A stretch of 64,000 bases of DNA from Emticicia sp037153985 (GTDB lineage: Bacteria > Bacteroidota > Bacteroidia > Cytophagales > Spirosomataceae): assembly GCF_037153985.1 (NCBI RefSeq), contig NZ_JBBAYI010000003.1:372001-436000 (forward strand), read 5' to 3'. This document shows, one piece after another, positions 45,037 to 53,764 of this stretch. Under the pieces are notes generated by a model, which worked only from the letters and a program-made list of their open reading frames with translations, searched no databases and was not told the origin of the DNA. Both the position numbers and the translations under genes were made by a program. Each line of letters starts with the position of its first letter. Position 1 is the stretch's first letter.

Positions 45037-45057
45037 TATTTAGATTAAGTCTAAATA
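45037..45057. promoter_or_regulatory. 21-bp Fur-like palindrome at the iron operon promoter
   Basis: TATTTAGA and TCTAAATA form 8-bp arms around TTAAG. The palindrome ends 3 bp before the -7 box TATATTTG at 45061. Its size and arms resemble iron-dependent (Fur-type) operators, and the downstream genes are of iron-uptake type. Binding is inferred. Confidence 0.65.
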
Positions 45058-45060
45058 CAA

Positions 45061-45068
45061 TATATTTG
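45061..45068 (+). promoter_or_regulatory. -7 element of the iron operon (TATATTTG)
   Basis: The sequence matches TAnnTTTG, 37 bp before the DUF4856 gene ATG. The palindrome fills the spacer directly upstream, so a bound repressor would block RNA polymerase. Confidence 0.6.
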
Positions 45069-45105
45069 CATCGAAATTTAAATCCATTAAAAATAAAAAG
45101 CCACC

Positions 45106-46272
45106 ATGTTTAAACGTATCGGTAAAACTCAAATTCTTTTTGTTTCAGTAATTATGGCGGGCTTAACAGCCTGTAAAGACGAAGAAGTAAGTCCATTACG
45201 AACTAAAATCGACTATGCCAAGGCTACCTCTAGCACTCCATACAAAAGTCTTTTCGTAGATGCACAAGGAGATACCACAGTTGACTTAAAATCTGGCAAT
45301 GACCGTTACAGAATTTTTCAGGCCCTAAACTATTATACTGGTGCAGCTGTAAGAGATAACAAGACCCTTGACGCCAACGTCATGAAAAATATGTATGCCA
45401 ATTCGGGCAACCCGTTTACTGATATTCCTTCTTTAAATATTTCAGGCACTTCGCTTAATAATTCTGGTGTTCAGCTTAGAAGCCTGACGGCCTCTTCTCT
45501 GTCAGCCACAGAGGCAGAAGCCGCACGTACAAGGATGGAGGGTTTATTTACAGAAATGGCTAATGTAAGTAAATCGGTTGGAGCAAACGCCTCGAAAGGA
45601 GTAGCCGGAAAAACAGGTACTTATCTGGTTGATGCCAAAGGTATCGAAATAGCACAGATTATTCAGAAGTCGTTGATTGGAGCCTTACAACTAGATTATA
45701 TCAGCAATGTATTGCTAAATAAAGGGCTCGAAGCCGACAACACCACACTTGTATCAGGCAAAAAATATTCACAATTAGAACATAACTGGGACGAAGCCTA
45801 CGGCATATTAACATTAAGTCCTATTTATCTGGCTAATTCGACCGACGCAACCAGAGGCACAACAGAATCTTTTCTGGGTTCATATATCTGGGAGTACAAC
45901 AAAGCCAGTTATGCAAAAATTTATCCGGCTTTTCTGAAAGGACGCGTAGCTATTGTAAATAACGACCTGACCGAGGTAAAAGCACAGGCTAATTTTATAA
46001 GAACAGAAATGGAAAAAGCTATTGCAGCAGCAGCAGTGGGGTATCTGGGTAAATGGAAAACCGGCACTACCGATGCAGCAAGAGCACATGCTATGGGCGA
46101 AGGGTTAGGCTTTATTTATTCACTAAGATATTGCAAACTGAATGGTGCGGATGCAAAATTCTCAGACGATATCCTGAATAACCTTATTGGTTCAACTAAT
46201 GGTTTCTGGGATTTAACCAACGAGAAAATAAATGCAGCAGCTGATACCATTACTGCCAAATTCAAACTGTAA
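45106..46272 (+). CDS. DUF4856 lipoprotein
   Basis: The 388-residue protein has a lipobox with Cys23 (GLTAC), so it is membrane-anchored. The mature chain is largely helical, and the segment EHNWDEAYGIL (His226) matches the conserved HxxDE feature of DUF4856, a family related to imelysin. DUF4856 genes are often next to imelysin and TonB-receptor genes in Bacteroidota. It is first behind a palindrome-covered promoter and about 70 bp before the imelysin gene. It may bind or pass on iron or haem, but no ligand residues are proven. Confidence 0.8.
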   Translation: MFKRIGKTQILFVSVIMAGLTACKDEEVSPLRTKIDYAKATSSTPYKSLFVDAQGDTTVDLKSGNDRYRIFQALNYYTGAAVRDNKTLDANVMKNMYANSGNPFTDIPSLNISGTSLNNSGVQLRSLTASSLSATEAEAARTRMEGLFTEMANVSKSVGANASKGVAGKTGTYLVDAKGIEIAQIIQKSLIGALQLDYISNVLLNKGLEADNTTLVSGKKYSQLEHNWDEAYGILTLSPIYLANSTDATRGTTESFLGSYIWEYNKASYAKIYPAFLKGRVAIVNNDLTEVKAQANFIRTEMEKAIAAAAVGYLGKWKTGTTDAARAHAMGEGLGFIYSLRYCKLNGADAKFSDDILNNLIGSTNGFWDLTNEKINAAADTITAKFKL

Positions 46273-46294
46273 CGACGCTATTTTAATATATCAG

Positions 46295-46326
46295 AGTGGA
46301 TTGGTGGTTAACATTACCAATCCACT
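46295..46326 (+). terminator. Hairpin inside the iron operon
   Basis: An 11-bp perfect stem (AGTGGATTGGT and its complement), extended inward by three weaker pairs, is followed by GTTTTATTT. It lies between the first and second genes of the operon and could act as an attenuator or partial terminator. Confidence 0.65.
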
Positions 46327-46344
46327 GTTTTATTTCTACGACTT

Positions 46345-47490
46345 ATGACAATTTTTCACTTAAAAAAGAAATACCTGTTGGCTTTATCAGTAGGTATATT
46401 ATGGGCTTGTGGGGGAACCAATAACACTGACAACCCACCAACTCCGGTAGATGAAGGTAAAGACAGAAAAGCAATACTTACGAATCTGGCTGATAATATT
46501 ATTATTCCGGCCTATGCAAATTTTAAAGTAAAGTTCGACCAGATGGTAGCGAAGTCAGAGGCATTTACTAGTAAGCCCGACAACACAAGCCTGACTGGAT
46601 TTCGGACGGCATGGGTTGATGCCTATACAGAATGGCAAAAAGTAGAATTGTTTGATTTTGGACCGGCAGAAAAACAAACACTCAGAAATTTTTTCAATAT
46701 ATATCCGGTCAATGAAAAAGCTATTGCCACTAACATAGCCGACCCTGCTGTTAATATGGACGTACCCGCGGCTTATTCACAACAGGGTTTTCCGGCACTC
46801 GACTACCTGATAAATGGGCTGGGCAGTACCGATTCCGCCATTTTATCATTCTATACAACTGCGCCTGACGCCGCTAAACGAATTGCCTATGTAAAGTTAC
46901 TGGTGAGCCGCATGAATTCTTTACTAACAAAAGTAATGACTGACTGGAACGGCACCTATCGTGAAACATTTATTACCAAAACAGGGCTTGACATTAGTTC
47001 GTCTACCTCCTTAATGGTTAATGGTTTTGTACTACACTATGAGCGTTTTATCCGTTCTGGTAAATTTGGTATTCCTTCAGGCGCAATGCTTAATGGCGTA
47101 GTAGCTCCTGAAAAGGTTGAGGCTTATTATAAAAAAGATTTATCGCTGGTGTTAGCCCAAACGGCACATCAGGCTGTGGTTGACTTTTTCAATGGCAAAA
47201 GTATTAAAACAGTCACAGAAGGCCCTTCTTTTAAAACTTACCTGAATGCACTCGGTGCTAAAGATAGTGCCACGGGTTTATCGCTAGCCGAACTGATAAA
47301 CACTCAGTTCACTGCAAGCAAAAACAAAATTGACGCCCTGAAACTACCTTTATATGAAGAAATCAAGACTAATAATCAGGCTGTAAAAGAAGTATATAAC
47401 GAAATGCAAAAGGCTGTCAGAATGTTGAAGGTAGACATGACCTCAGCCATGAGTATTACCATTACTTATACCGATAACGACGGCGATTAA
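46345..47490 (+). CDS. Imelysin-family lipoprotein (IrpA-like)
   Basis: The 381-residue lipoprotein has Cys22 after ILWA. It has the imelysin helical repeat layout (NIIIPAYANFKVKFDQM, then TAWVDAYTEWQKVELFDFGPAE). The family signature GxHxxE is changed to GFPALD at residues 148-153, with His to Pro and Glu to Asp. Imelysins are iron-regulated proteins of unclear activity; a peptidase role has been proposed only because of the motif, and here a binding role is more likely. It lies in the iron operon, nine bases before the HTTM gene. Confidence 0.87.
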   Translation: MTIFHLKKKYLLALSVGILWACGGTNNTDNPPTPVDEGKDRKAILTNLADNIIIPAYANFKVKFDQMVAKSEAFTSKPDNTSLTGFRTAWVDAYTEWQKVELFDFGPAEKQTLRNFFNIYPVNEKAIATNIADPAVNMDVPAAYSQQGFPALDYLINGLGSTDSAILSFYTTAPDAAKRIAYVKLLVSRMNSLLTKVMTDWNGTYRETFITKTGLDISSSTSLMVNGFVLHYERFIRSGKFGIPSGAMLNGVVAPEKVEAYYKKDLSLVLAQTAHQAVVDFFNGKSIKTVTEGPSFKTYLNALGAKDSATGLSLAELINTQFTASKNKIDALKLPLYEEIKTNNQAVKEVYNEMQKAVRMLKVDMTSAMSITITYTDNDGD

Positions 47491-47499
47491 TCAGTGGGT

Positions 47500-48837
47500 A
47501 TGTCTAATTATTTCGGAAAAAAGGTTTCTGCGGCTCCTTTAGCGGTTTTCAGAATATGCTTCGGACTTATGTTGCTTGGCAGCATTATTCGTTTCTGGAG
47601 CAAAGGCTGGATAAACGATTTGTATATCCAACCAAAATTCTTTTTCCCATTTTTCGGCTTTGAGTTCGTTAAACCGCTGGGGCAATACACGTATTTTCTT
47701 TTTGCTTTCTGTGGGCTTTGTGCATTTTTAGTAGCCATTGGCTTGTTTTATCGCCTAAGCATTATTGGCTTGTTTGCCAGTTTTTCATACATCGAACTCA
47801 TCGATAAATCTACCTATCTGAACCACTACTATTTTATTAGTCTGGTTAGTTTTCTAATGATTTTCTTACCTGCGCACACCTATTTTTCGGTTGATGCGTA
47901 CCGGAATAAAAGACTACTGGCGCAGTATATTCCGAACTGGTGCATTGATTCTCTTAAACTTATGCTGTGTATCTTGTATTTTTATGCAGGTCTGGCCAAA
48001 GTAAACAGCGACTGGCTGTTACAGGCACAACCTCTGAAAATCTGGTTACCCGCTCGTAATGATATGCCCATTATTGGCGAATGGTTTAATAAACGCTGGA
48101 TACCCTACGCCTTTAGCTGGTTTGGCTGTATTTATGATTTGAGTATTCCTTTCCTGCTATGGAGAGCTCCCACACGAATGTTTGCTTATGTAGCCGTTGT
48201 TACTTTCCATGTACTGACGGCTCTACTATTTCCGATTGGGGTTTTTCCGCATATTATGATGGTAGCCGCACTCATTTTTTTCTCTCCTGTATTTCATAAA
48301 AATCTTATTCGCCGTATCAGTTACTGGTTCAGGCTGCCCAGCGATTTTATTGAAACCACTAAAAGCTATTTTCCGGCTTTTTATATTAAACCGCTGTTTA
48401 TCCTGTTTTTTACGTTTCAACTACTTTTCCCGTTCAGGTATTTGCTTTACCCGGGTGAGTTGTTCTGGACCGAGGAAGGTTATCGGTTTTCGTGGCGGGT
48501 GATGCTTATGGAAAAAGCCGGATACGCTCAATTTACTGTAAAAGATAGCACAGGCAAGCAGGTTGTGGTGAATAATAATGACTTCCTGAGCACTTTACAG
48601 GAAAAAATGATGTCGACCCAACCCGACATGATTTTACAGTATGCCCACCTATTACGCGACTATTACGCGCTGCGGGGTTTCCAAAAGCCGCAAGTATATG
48701 TCGATTCATACGTGGCACTTAACGGTCGCATGGGGCGGCCGCTCATAAGCCCTACAACAGATTTGGCTAAAGAGACAGATTCTTTTAAACACAAAACTTG
48801 GATTTTACCATTCCATGACACTATCGAAGGTTTATAA
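47500..48837 (+). CDS. HTTM-domain membrane protein (vitamin K-dependent carboxylase-like)
   Basis: The 445-residue protein has about eight membrane segments and a soluble C-terminal part. The HTTM signature is clear: the N-terminal APLAVFRICFGLMLLGSIIRF, then LMLCILYFYAGLAKVNSDWLLQAQPLKIWLPAR and FPIGVFPHIMMVAALIFFSP. HTTM is the membrane domain shared with animal vitamin K-dependent gamma-carboxylases. I chose the ATG at 47500; a GTG two codons upstream is possible. The gene overlaps the TonB receptor gene by 23 bp, which implies coupled translation. Its activity in iron uptake is unknown. Confidence 0.88.
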   Translation: MSNYFGKKVSAAPLAVFRICFGLMLLGSIIRFWSKGWINDLYIQPKFFFPFFGFEFVKPLGQYTYFLFAFCGLCAFLVAIGLFYRLSIIGLFASFSYIELIDKSTYLNHYYFISLVSFLMIFLPAHTYFSVDAYRNKRLLAQYIPNWCIDSLKLMLCILYFYAGLAKVNSDWLLQAQPLKIWLPARNDMPIIGEWFNKRWIPYAFSWFGCIYDLSIPFLLWRAPTRMFAYVAVVTFHVLTALLFPIGVFPHIMMVAALIFFSPVFHKNLIRRISYWFRLPSDFIETTKSYFPAFYIKPLFILFFTFQLLFPFRYLLYPGELFWTEEGYRFSWRVMLMEKAGYAQFTVKDSTGKQVVVNNNDFLSTLQEKMMSTQPDMILQYAHLLRDYYALRGFQKPQVYVDSYVALNGRMGRPLISPTTDLAKETDSFKHKTWILPFHDTIEGL

Positions 48838-51238
48838 TACACTTATTTTTTGCCTGATTAGCACATTTGCGCTGGCTCAGCATAAATTGAGCGGCACTGT
48901 TTATTCGCGCAAAGACGGTAACGCCATTAAAAATTGTAAAATTATACTCAATACAGGCTCTCCTACGGCTCTGACTAACGAAAAAGGCATTTTTGTCTTT
49001 AAAAATCTGGCAGCAGGCACCTACAAAGTTCAAACTTATGCCGAAGATTTCCAGTCATCTCAACAAGAAATCAGGTTAACTGACAAAGACCTTGACCTGA
49101 AAATTTTTCTGGATTCAATCCATGCTACACTCAATGAAGTAGTGGTAACCGACAAGCAGACCGATTTCGGCTTTACACGTATGCGTGCCGTTGAAAGCAT
49201 GGGTATTTATGAAGGCAAAAAATCAGAAGTAATTTTGCCTGAACAACTAGTGGCCAACCTTGCTACCAATAATGCGCGGCAGGTATATTCAAGAGTAGCA
49301 GGCTTAAATATCTGGGAAAACGATGGTGCAGGCCTGCAATTAAGTATTGGAGGCCGTGGCCTTGACCCCAACCGTACGGCAAATTTTAATGTGCGGCAAA
49401 ACGGATATGATATAAGTGCCGATGCCCTCGGTTATCCTGAAAGTTACTATACCCCCCCTATTGAAGCCGTCGGGCGTATTCAGATAGTGCGGGGGGCCGC
49501 TTCGCTGCAATATGGTACACAGTTCGGGGGGTTAATTAACTTTGTTATGAAAAAACCCGTTACCGACCGCAAACTTGAGCTAACCGCACGCCAGAGCGTG
49601 GGGTCGTTCGGCTTTTACAATGCCTTTACCAGTGCAAGCGGCACACTTAATAAATTAAGCTATTATACTTTTTTTCAATATAAAAGAGCCGATGGCTGGC
49701 GGGCAAACTCAGGGTTTGACAGCTATAATTTTTATGCCGACCTCGACTACAAACTATCTGAAAAAACTACAATAGGCATCGACCTCACCCACATGAGTTA
49801 CCTGTCACAACAACCCGGTGGCTTAACCGATGCCATGTTTGCTGAAAACCCACGGCAAACCAATCGGGAACGTAACTGGTTTAAGGTTAACTGGAATTTA
49901 TGGGCAGCACATCTTGACCATAAGTTTAACTCCCTAAACGAGTTTAATCTACGAGTATTTGGGTTGTCGGCGTACCGTTATTCATTAGGTTTTCGGCCTA
50001 ATCGTGTAGCTACAATTGACGATAACAGCGAACGTGACCTGATTAAAGGCGACTTTAACAACTGGGGAGCCGAAGCACGTTACCTAAAACGCTATTTTAT
50101 TGGCGATAAGCTATTGATTTTTTTGGGTGGAAGCCGCTATTATCATGGTTTTAATCATAGCATTCAGGGTTTAGGCAGCAGAGGAAAAGATGCCGATTTC
50201 AATTTTATTAATTATGAAGAAGGCATTGCCAACGATTACCGCTTCCCGAATAACAATGCATCTTTGTTTATTGAAAACATATTTTACCTGAACGACAAAT
50301 TTTCGGTTACTCCGGGTATACGATACGAATATATTCATACAAAAGCCGATGGGTTTTATGGAAACATTCAGTTCGATTTGGCGGGTAATATTATTAGTGC
50401 AACCCGTACCAATGAAACCCGTACCAACGGAAGGCAGTTTGTACTGGCAGGAGTCGGGCTAAGCTACAAGCCTATTGCTGAAATTGACATTTACAGTAAT
50501 ATATCTCAGAACTACCGTTCTATTACCTTTAGCGATATGCGTACAGCCAACCCGTCGGCAGTAATTGACCCGAACATGAAAGACGAAAGAGGGTATTCTA
50601 TTGATTTAGGTGTACGTACTCACCAGACTAGCCTTTATAATTTCGATGTAAGTATGTTTTATCTGAACTACGATAATCGTATTGGAGAGGTTCAGTTTTA
50701 TGACGAAAGCAACCGCGTATTACGCCGCCGCGGTAATATTGGGCAAGCCGTAATTATGGGGCTGGAATCTTATGCTGAAGCCGATTTACTCAAACTTGGT
50801 AAACCAGCCAACCAGCACCTGAGTGGTGTTTTATTTGGCAATGTTGCCTTTATTCATTCGGTTTATAAAGCCAGCCAGATACCGGGTATTAAAGGCAATA
50901 AAGTTGAGTTTGTGCCAGATGTTAATCTCAAAACAGGCGTTCGGCTTGGTTATAAAAATCTGAAGGCATCTTTCCAGTATACTTATTTGTCTGACCAGTA
51001 TTCTGAGGCTACCAACGCCAAAGACGGTGGTGTATCAGCCGTAGTGGGCCTAATTCCGGCTTATGATGTGATGGATGTAAGTGTATCTTATCAGTTTAAA
51101 AAGTTTAAAATCGAAGGGAATATCAATAATTTGTCAAACCGTATGTATTTTACACGTAGGGCAACCGGATATCCGGGGCCGGGTATTTTACCATCCGACG
51201 GACGTAGCTTTTATCTGAGTTTACAGGCTAAAATATAA
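48815..51238 (+). CDS. TonB-dependent receptor, FecA-like
   Basis: The 807-residue outer membrane receptor has a signal peptide (residues 1-21, cleavage after ALAQ) and a carboxypeptidase-regulatory-like domain (about residues 22-100, GTVYSRKDGNAIKNCKI). The plug has VARGLN-type features (VAGLNIWENDGAGLQLSIGGRGLDPNRTANF and IQIVRGAASLQYGTQFGGLINF), followed by a barrel ending in YPGPGILPSDGRSFYLSLQAKI. The C-terminal block is typical of ferric citrate/siderophore receptors. It is last in the iron operon. The actual ferric ligand is not readable. Confidence 0.92.
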   Translation: MTLSKVYNTLIFCLISTFALAQHKLSGTVYSRKDGNAIKNCKIILNTGSPTALTNEKGIFVFKNLAAGTYKVQTYAEDFQSSQQEIRLTDKDLDLKIFLDSIHATLNEVVVTDKQTDFGFTRMRAVESMGIYEGKKSEVILPEQLVANLATNNARQVYSRVAGLNIWENDGAGLQLSIGGRGLDPNRTANFNVRQNGYDISADALGYPESYYTPPIEAVGRIQIVRGAASLQYGTQFGGLINFVMKKPVTDRKLELTARQSVGSFGFYNAFTSASGTLNKLSYYTFFQYKRADGWRANSGFDSYNFYADLDYKLSEKTTIGIDLTHMSYLSQQPGGLTDAMFAENPRQTNRERNWFKVNWNLWAAHLDHKFNSLNEFNLRVFGLSAYRYSLGFRPNRVATIDDNSERDLIKGDFNNWGAEARYLKRYFIGDKLLIFLGGSRYYHGFNHSIQGLGSRGKDADFNFINYEEGIANDYRFPNNNASLFIENIFYLNDKFSVTPGIRYEYIHTKADGFYGNIQFDLAGNIISATRTNETRTNGRQFVLAGVGLSYKPIAEIDIYSNISQNYRSITFSDMRTANPSAVIDPNMKDERGYSIDLGVRTHQTSLYNFDVSMFYLNYDNRIGEVQFYDESNRVLRRRGNIGQAVIMGLESYAEADLLKLGKPANQHLSGVLFGNVAFIHSVYKASQIPGIKGNKVEFVPDVNLKTGVRLGYKNLKASFQYTYLSDQYSEATNAKDGGVSAVVGLIPAYDVMDVSVSYQFKKFKIEGNINNLSNRMYFTRRATGYPGPGILPSDGRSFYLSLQAKI

Positions 51239-51325
51239 AACGTTGTCAGGTTTATAATACTAATACGACACATTCCCGCTACTAATCCAGACATAGTTAA
51301 TGACCAATAAGCTAATTATTTTGTT

Positions 51326-51333
51326 TATTTTTG
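51326..51333 (+). promoter_or_regulatory. Putative -7 element of miaA (TATTTTTG)
   Basis: The sequence matches TAnnTTTG, 27 bp before the TTG start. Position and match both support the TTG at 51361. Confidence 0.45.
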
Positions 51334-51360
51334 CTGTTTAATTAAGGTTTCAGAAGTACT

Positions 51361-52281
51361 TTGGCAACAGCATCTACTAAATACGCTATTCTTATTGTAG
51401 GCCCTACCGCGGTAGGAAAAACAGCGTTATCCATACAATTAGCCCACCTGCTCGATACTGAGATAATATCGGCCGACTCAAGGCAGTTTTACCGTGAATT
51501 AACTATCGGAACAGCTAAACCTACTCAGGACGAGATGGAAGGCGTAAAACACCATTTCATTGACTCTCATAGTATTACCAGTTATTATAGTGCCGGTGAT
51601 TTTGAGAGAGATGTAGTTAAATTACTGGAAGAAGATATTTTTAAACGAAAAGATGTTGTAATCATTACAGGAGGCTCAGGGCTTTTTGTAAAAGCACTTA
51701 CCGACGGCCTCGACGAAATGCCTGAAGCTCCGTTAGCCCTGCGTGAACAATTAATGAAAAGGCTCGAAACCGAGGGACTTACGCCTTTGGCAAACCAGTT
51801 ACAACAGCTTGACCCTGTATACGCCTCCACTGCCGATTTACAAAATTCACAACGTGTTATAAGAGCATTAGAAGTATGCCTTAGTACAGGCTTGCCTTTT
51901 TCGGAGTTTCATAAAAAAAGTAAAGTTCAGCGGAGTTTCAATTTTATCAAAATAGGCATTGAACGCCCCCGTGAAGAACTCTATGAGCGTATTAATCAGC
52001 GCATGGACCTGATGCTAGCCAGTGGCTTAGAAGCAGAAGCTCAAAGTTTACTTCAATACAGGCACCATAATGCTTTGCAAACCGTAGGCTACAAAGAAAT
52101 ATTCGACTATCTAGATGGAAACTATGATTACAAAACTATGGTTGAGCTTCTGAAACGTAACTCAAGAAGATATGCCAAACGTCAGATGACATGGTTTAAG
52201 AATCAGGATGATTTCCGATGGTTTAATGCTCAGGATTTTGATGCTATCAGGGCATTTATTCAGGCTTCCGTTCACATATAA
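51361..52281 (+). CDS. miaA: tRNA dimethylallyltransferase
   Basis: The 306-residue enzyme adds a dimethylallyl group to A37 of tRNAs reading UNN codons. The P-loop GPTAVGKT is at residues 14-21, followed by the MiaA blocks ISADSRQFYRELTIGTAKP, VKHHFIDSH, GGSGLFVKALTDGLDEMP, LQNSQRVIRALEV and ALQTVGYKEIFDYL. The start is TTG at 51361: no ATG lies between the promoter and the P-loop, and a normal 13-residue lead precedes the P-loop. It stands alone, convergent with the DJ-1/PfpI gene. Confidence 0.95.
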   Translation: MATASTKYAILIVGPTAVGKTALSIQLAHLLDTEIISADSRQFYRELTIGTAKPTQDEMEGVKHHFIDSHSITSYYSAGDFERDVVKLLEEDIFKRKDVVIITGGSGLFVKALTDGLDEMPEAPLALREQLMKRLETEGLTPLANQLQQLDPVYASTADLQNSQRVIRALEVCLSTGLPFSEFHKKSKVQRSFNFIKIGIERPREELYERINQRMDLMLASGLEAEAQSLLQYRHHNALQTVGYKEIFDYLDGNYDYKTMVELLKRNSRRYAKRQMTWFKNQDDFRWFNAQDFDAIRAFIQASVHI

Positions 52282-52315
52282 TTTCAGGATAACTCCCTCT
52301 GTGGGTTTGTTTAAA

Positions 52316-52927
52316 TTACATTCGCCAGTAATCATACTGAATATACTCGGCCGTTTCGTTGGCGATTTGTTTGCCCAGTAGTTTTGCCACTACGTATAAT
52401 GACATATCTATTCCAGCCGATACTCCGGCCGACAAAATAATTCGCCCGTTATCAACCCATCGCTGGTCGGGGTATAGGGTCGTATTTGGTGCAACCTCAC
52501 GCATTTGTTCAACGGCCTTAAAATGAGTAGTAGCTGCCAGTCCTTCAAGCAAACCTGCTTTAGCCAGAATCAGCGAACCCGTACAAACCGACAACAGGAG
52601 TTCAACCTTTTCGTTCATCTCGTTTAGCCATGCCAGTAGCTTGTCGTTATTCATTTCGCGTCTGGTACCAAAGGGCGTTCCATCGGGTCTGTATCCACCT
52701 CCACCGGGTACAAGCAGAATATCAGGCACCGGACAATCGCTCAAGGTATAATCAGGAATCACTACCAGATTATTTCTGGCACTTATTCTGGAGGTTTCGG
52801 CCACCGTAAATACTTTAAAATACCCTTCCTTTCCCCCTTGTTTTCCGGCTACGCCAAATATTTCGTAAGGACCAGTAAAATCTAGTACTTCTACCTCATC
52901 AAAAATCAGAATACCTACGGTTCTCAT
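52316..52927 (-). CDS. DJ-1/PfpI-family protein
   Basis: The 203-residue class I glutamine amidotransferase-like fold begins MRTVGILIFDEVEVLDFTGPYEIF, which decides the start at 52927 over an in-frame ATG at 53023. The nucleophile elbow is LLSVCTGSLILAKAGLLEG with a reactive Cys. The DFTGPYE pocket belongs to the isonitrile hydratase/AraC-associated branch. Members act as hydratases, glyoxalases or chaperones; none can be chosen here. There is no AraC helix-turn-helix attached. Confidence 0.88.
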   Translation of the reverse strand: MRTVGILIFDEVEVLDFTGPYEIFGVAGKQGGKEGYFKVFTVAETSRISARNNLVVIPDYTLSDCPVPDILLVPGGGGYRPDGTPFGTRREMNNDKLLAWLNEMNEKVELLLSVCTGSLILAKAGLLEGLAATTHFKAVEQMREVAPNTTLYPDQRWVDNGRIILSAGVSAGIDMSLYVVAKLLGKQIANETAEYIQYDYWRM

Positions 52928-53072
52928 GATACTGTGTTTATTAAAGGCTTTGCAGTAGTTGGCTGATTTCCTGAATATTTTTAAGATTATACAATCTATT
53001 TCGTTAAATCCTGCATATACCAATTGTTACTCTCGCAAATTAGATTTTTCTTTGCAAAAACTTTAGGATTGA

Positions 53073-53762
53073 ATGCAAAAAATTACAATTGCCATTGATG
53101 GCTATTCGAGTTGTGGAAAAAGCACGACAGCCAAAAGGGTGGCAAAAAAACTAGGCTATACTTATATTGATACAGGTGCCATGTATCGTTCCGTAACGCT
53201 TTATTTTCATCAGCACCTGATAACACTCACCAATGATAAAGAAGTCGAGAAAGCCCTTGAAAACATTCATATTGAGTTTCGGATGAATCCTAAAGACGGG
53301 AAAAACGAAACCTATCTGAACGGGTTGAATGTAGAAGACGAAATCAGAAAATTATATATTGCCAATCAGGTAAGCGAAGTAAGTGCTATTGCCGCCGTAA
53401 GACACGCAATGGTAGCCCAACAAAGACGAATGGGTAAAAAGAAAGGAGTTGTAATGGATGGGCGCGATATAGGCACGGTGGTTTTTCCGGATGCAGAACT
53501 AAAAGTTTTTATGACTGCCGACCCTTTAATCAGGGCAAACCGTAGACAGATAGAACTCAACGAGCGAGGTGACTTGGTTGATTTGGAAGAAATTATCGAG
53601 AATATCAAAAAAAGGGATTTTATTGATACTACCCGAAAAGAAAGCCCACTAAGAAAAGCCGAAGATGCTGTTGAAGTAGATACCTCTTATATGACACTCG
53701 ACGAACAGGTAGAGGTTGTTTGTTTGTTGGCTCAGGAAGCCATGAAAAAAGTTTCTTCATAA
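53073..53762 (+). CDS. cmk: Cytidylate kinase
   Basis: The 229-residue enzyme phosphorylates CMP/dCMP to the diphosphate. P-loop GYSSCGKSTTAK (residues 10-21) is followed by YIDTGAMYRSVTLYF, the CMP-binding insert region and the family core VVMDGRDIGTVVFPDAELKVFMTADP, with RANRRQIELNERG and the RDFIDTTRKESPLRKAEDAVEVDTS block. The ATG at 53073 gives the expected N-terminus. The FAD oxidoreductase gene begins 2 bp after its stop, so the two are one transcript. Confidence 0.95.
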   Translation: MQKITIAIDGYSSCGKSTTAKRVAKKLGYTYIDTGAMYRSVTLYFHQHLITLTNDKEVEKALENIHIEFRMNPKDGKNETYLNGLNVEDEIRKLYIANQVSEVSAIAAVRHAMVAQQRRMGKKKGVVMDGRDIGTVVFPDAELKVFMTADPLIRANRRQIELNERGDLVDLEEIIENIKKRDFIDTTRKESPLRKAEDAVEVDTSYMTLDEQVEVVCLLAQEAMKKVSS

Positions 53763-53764
53763 GT

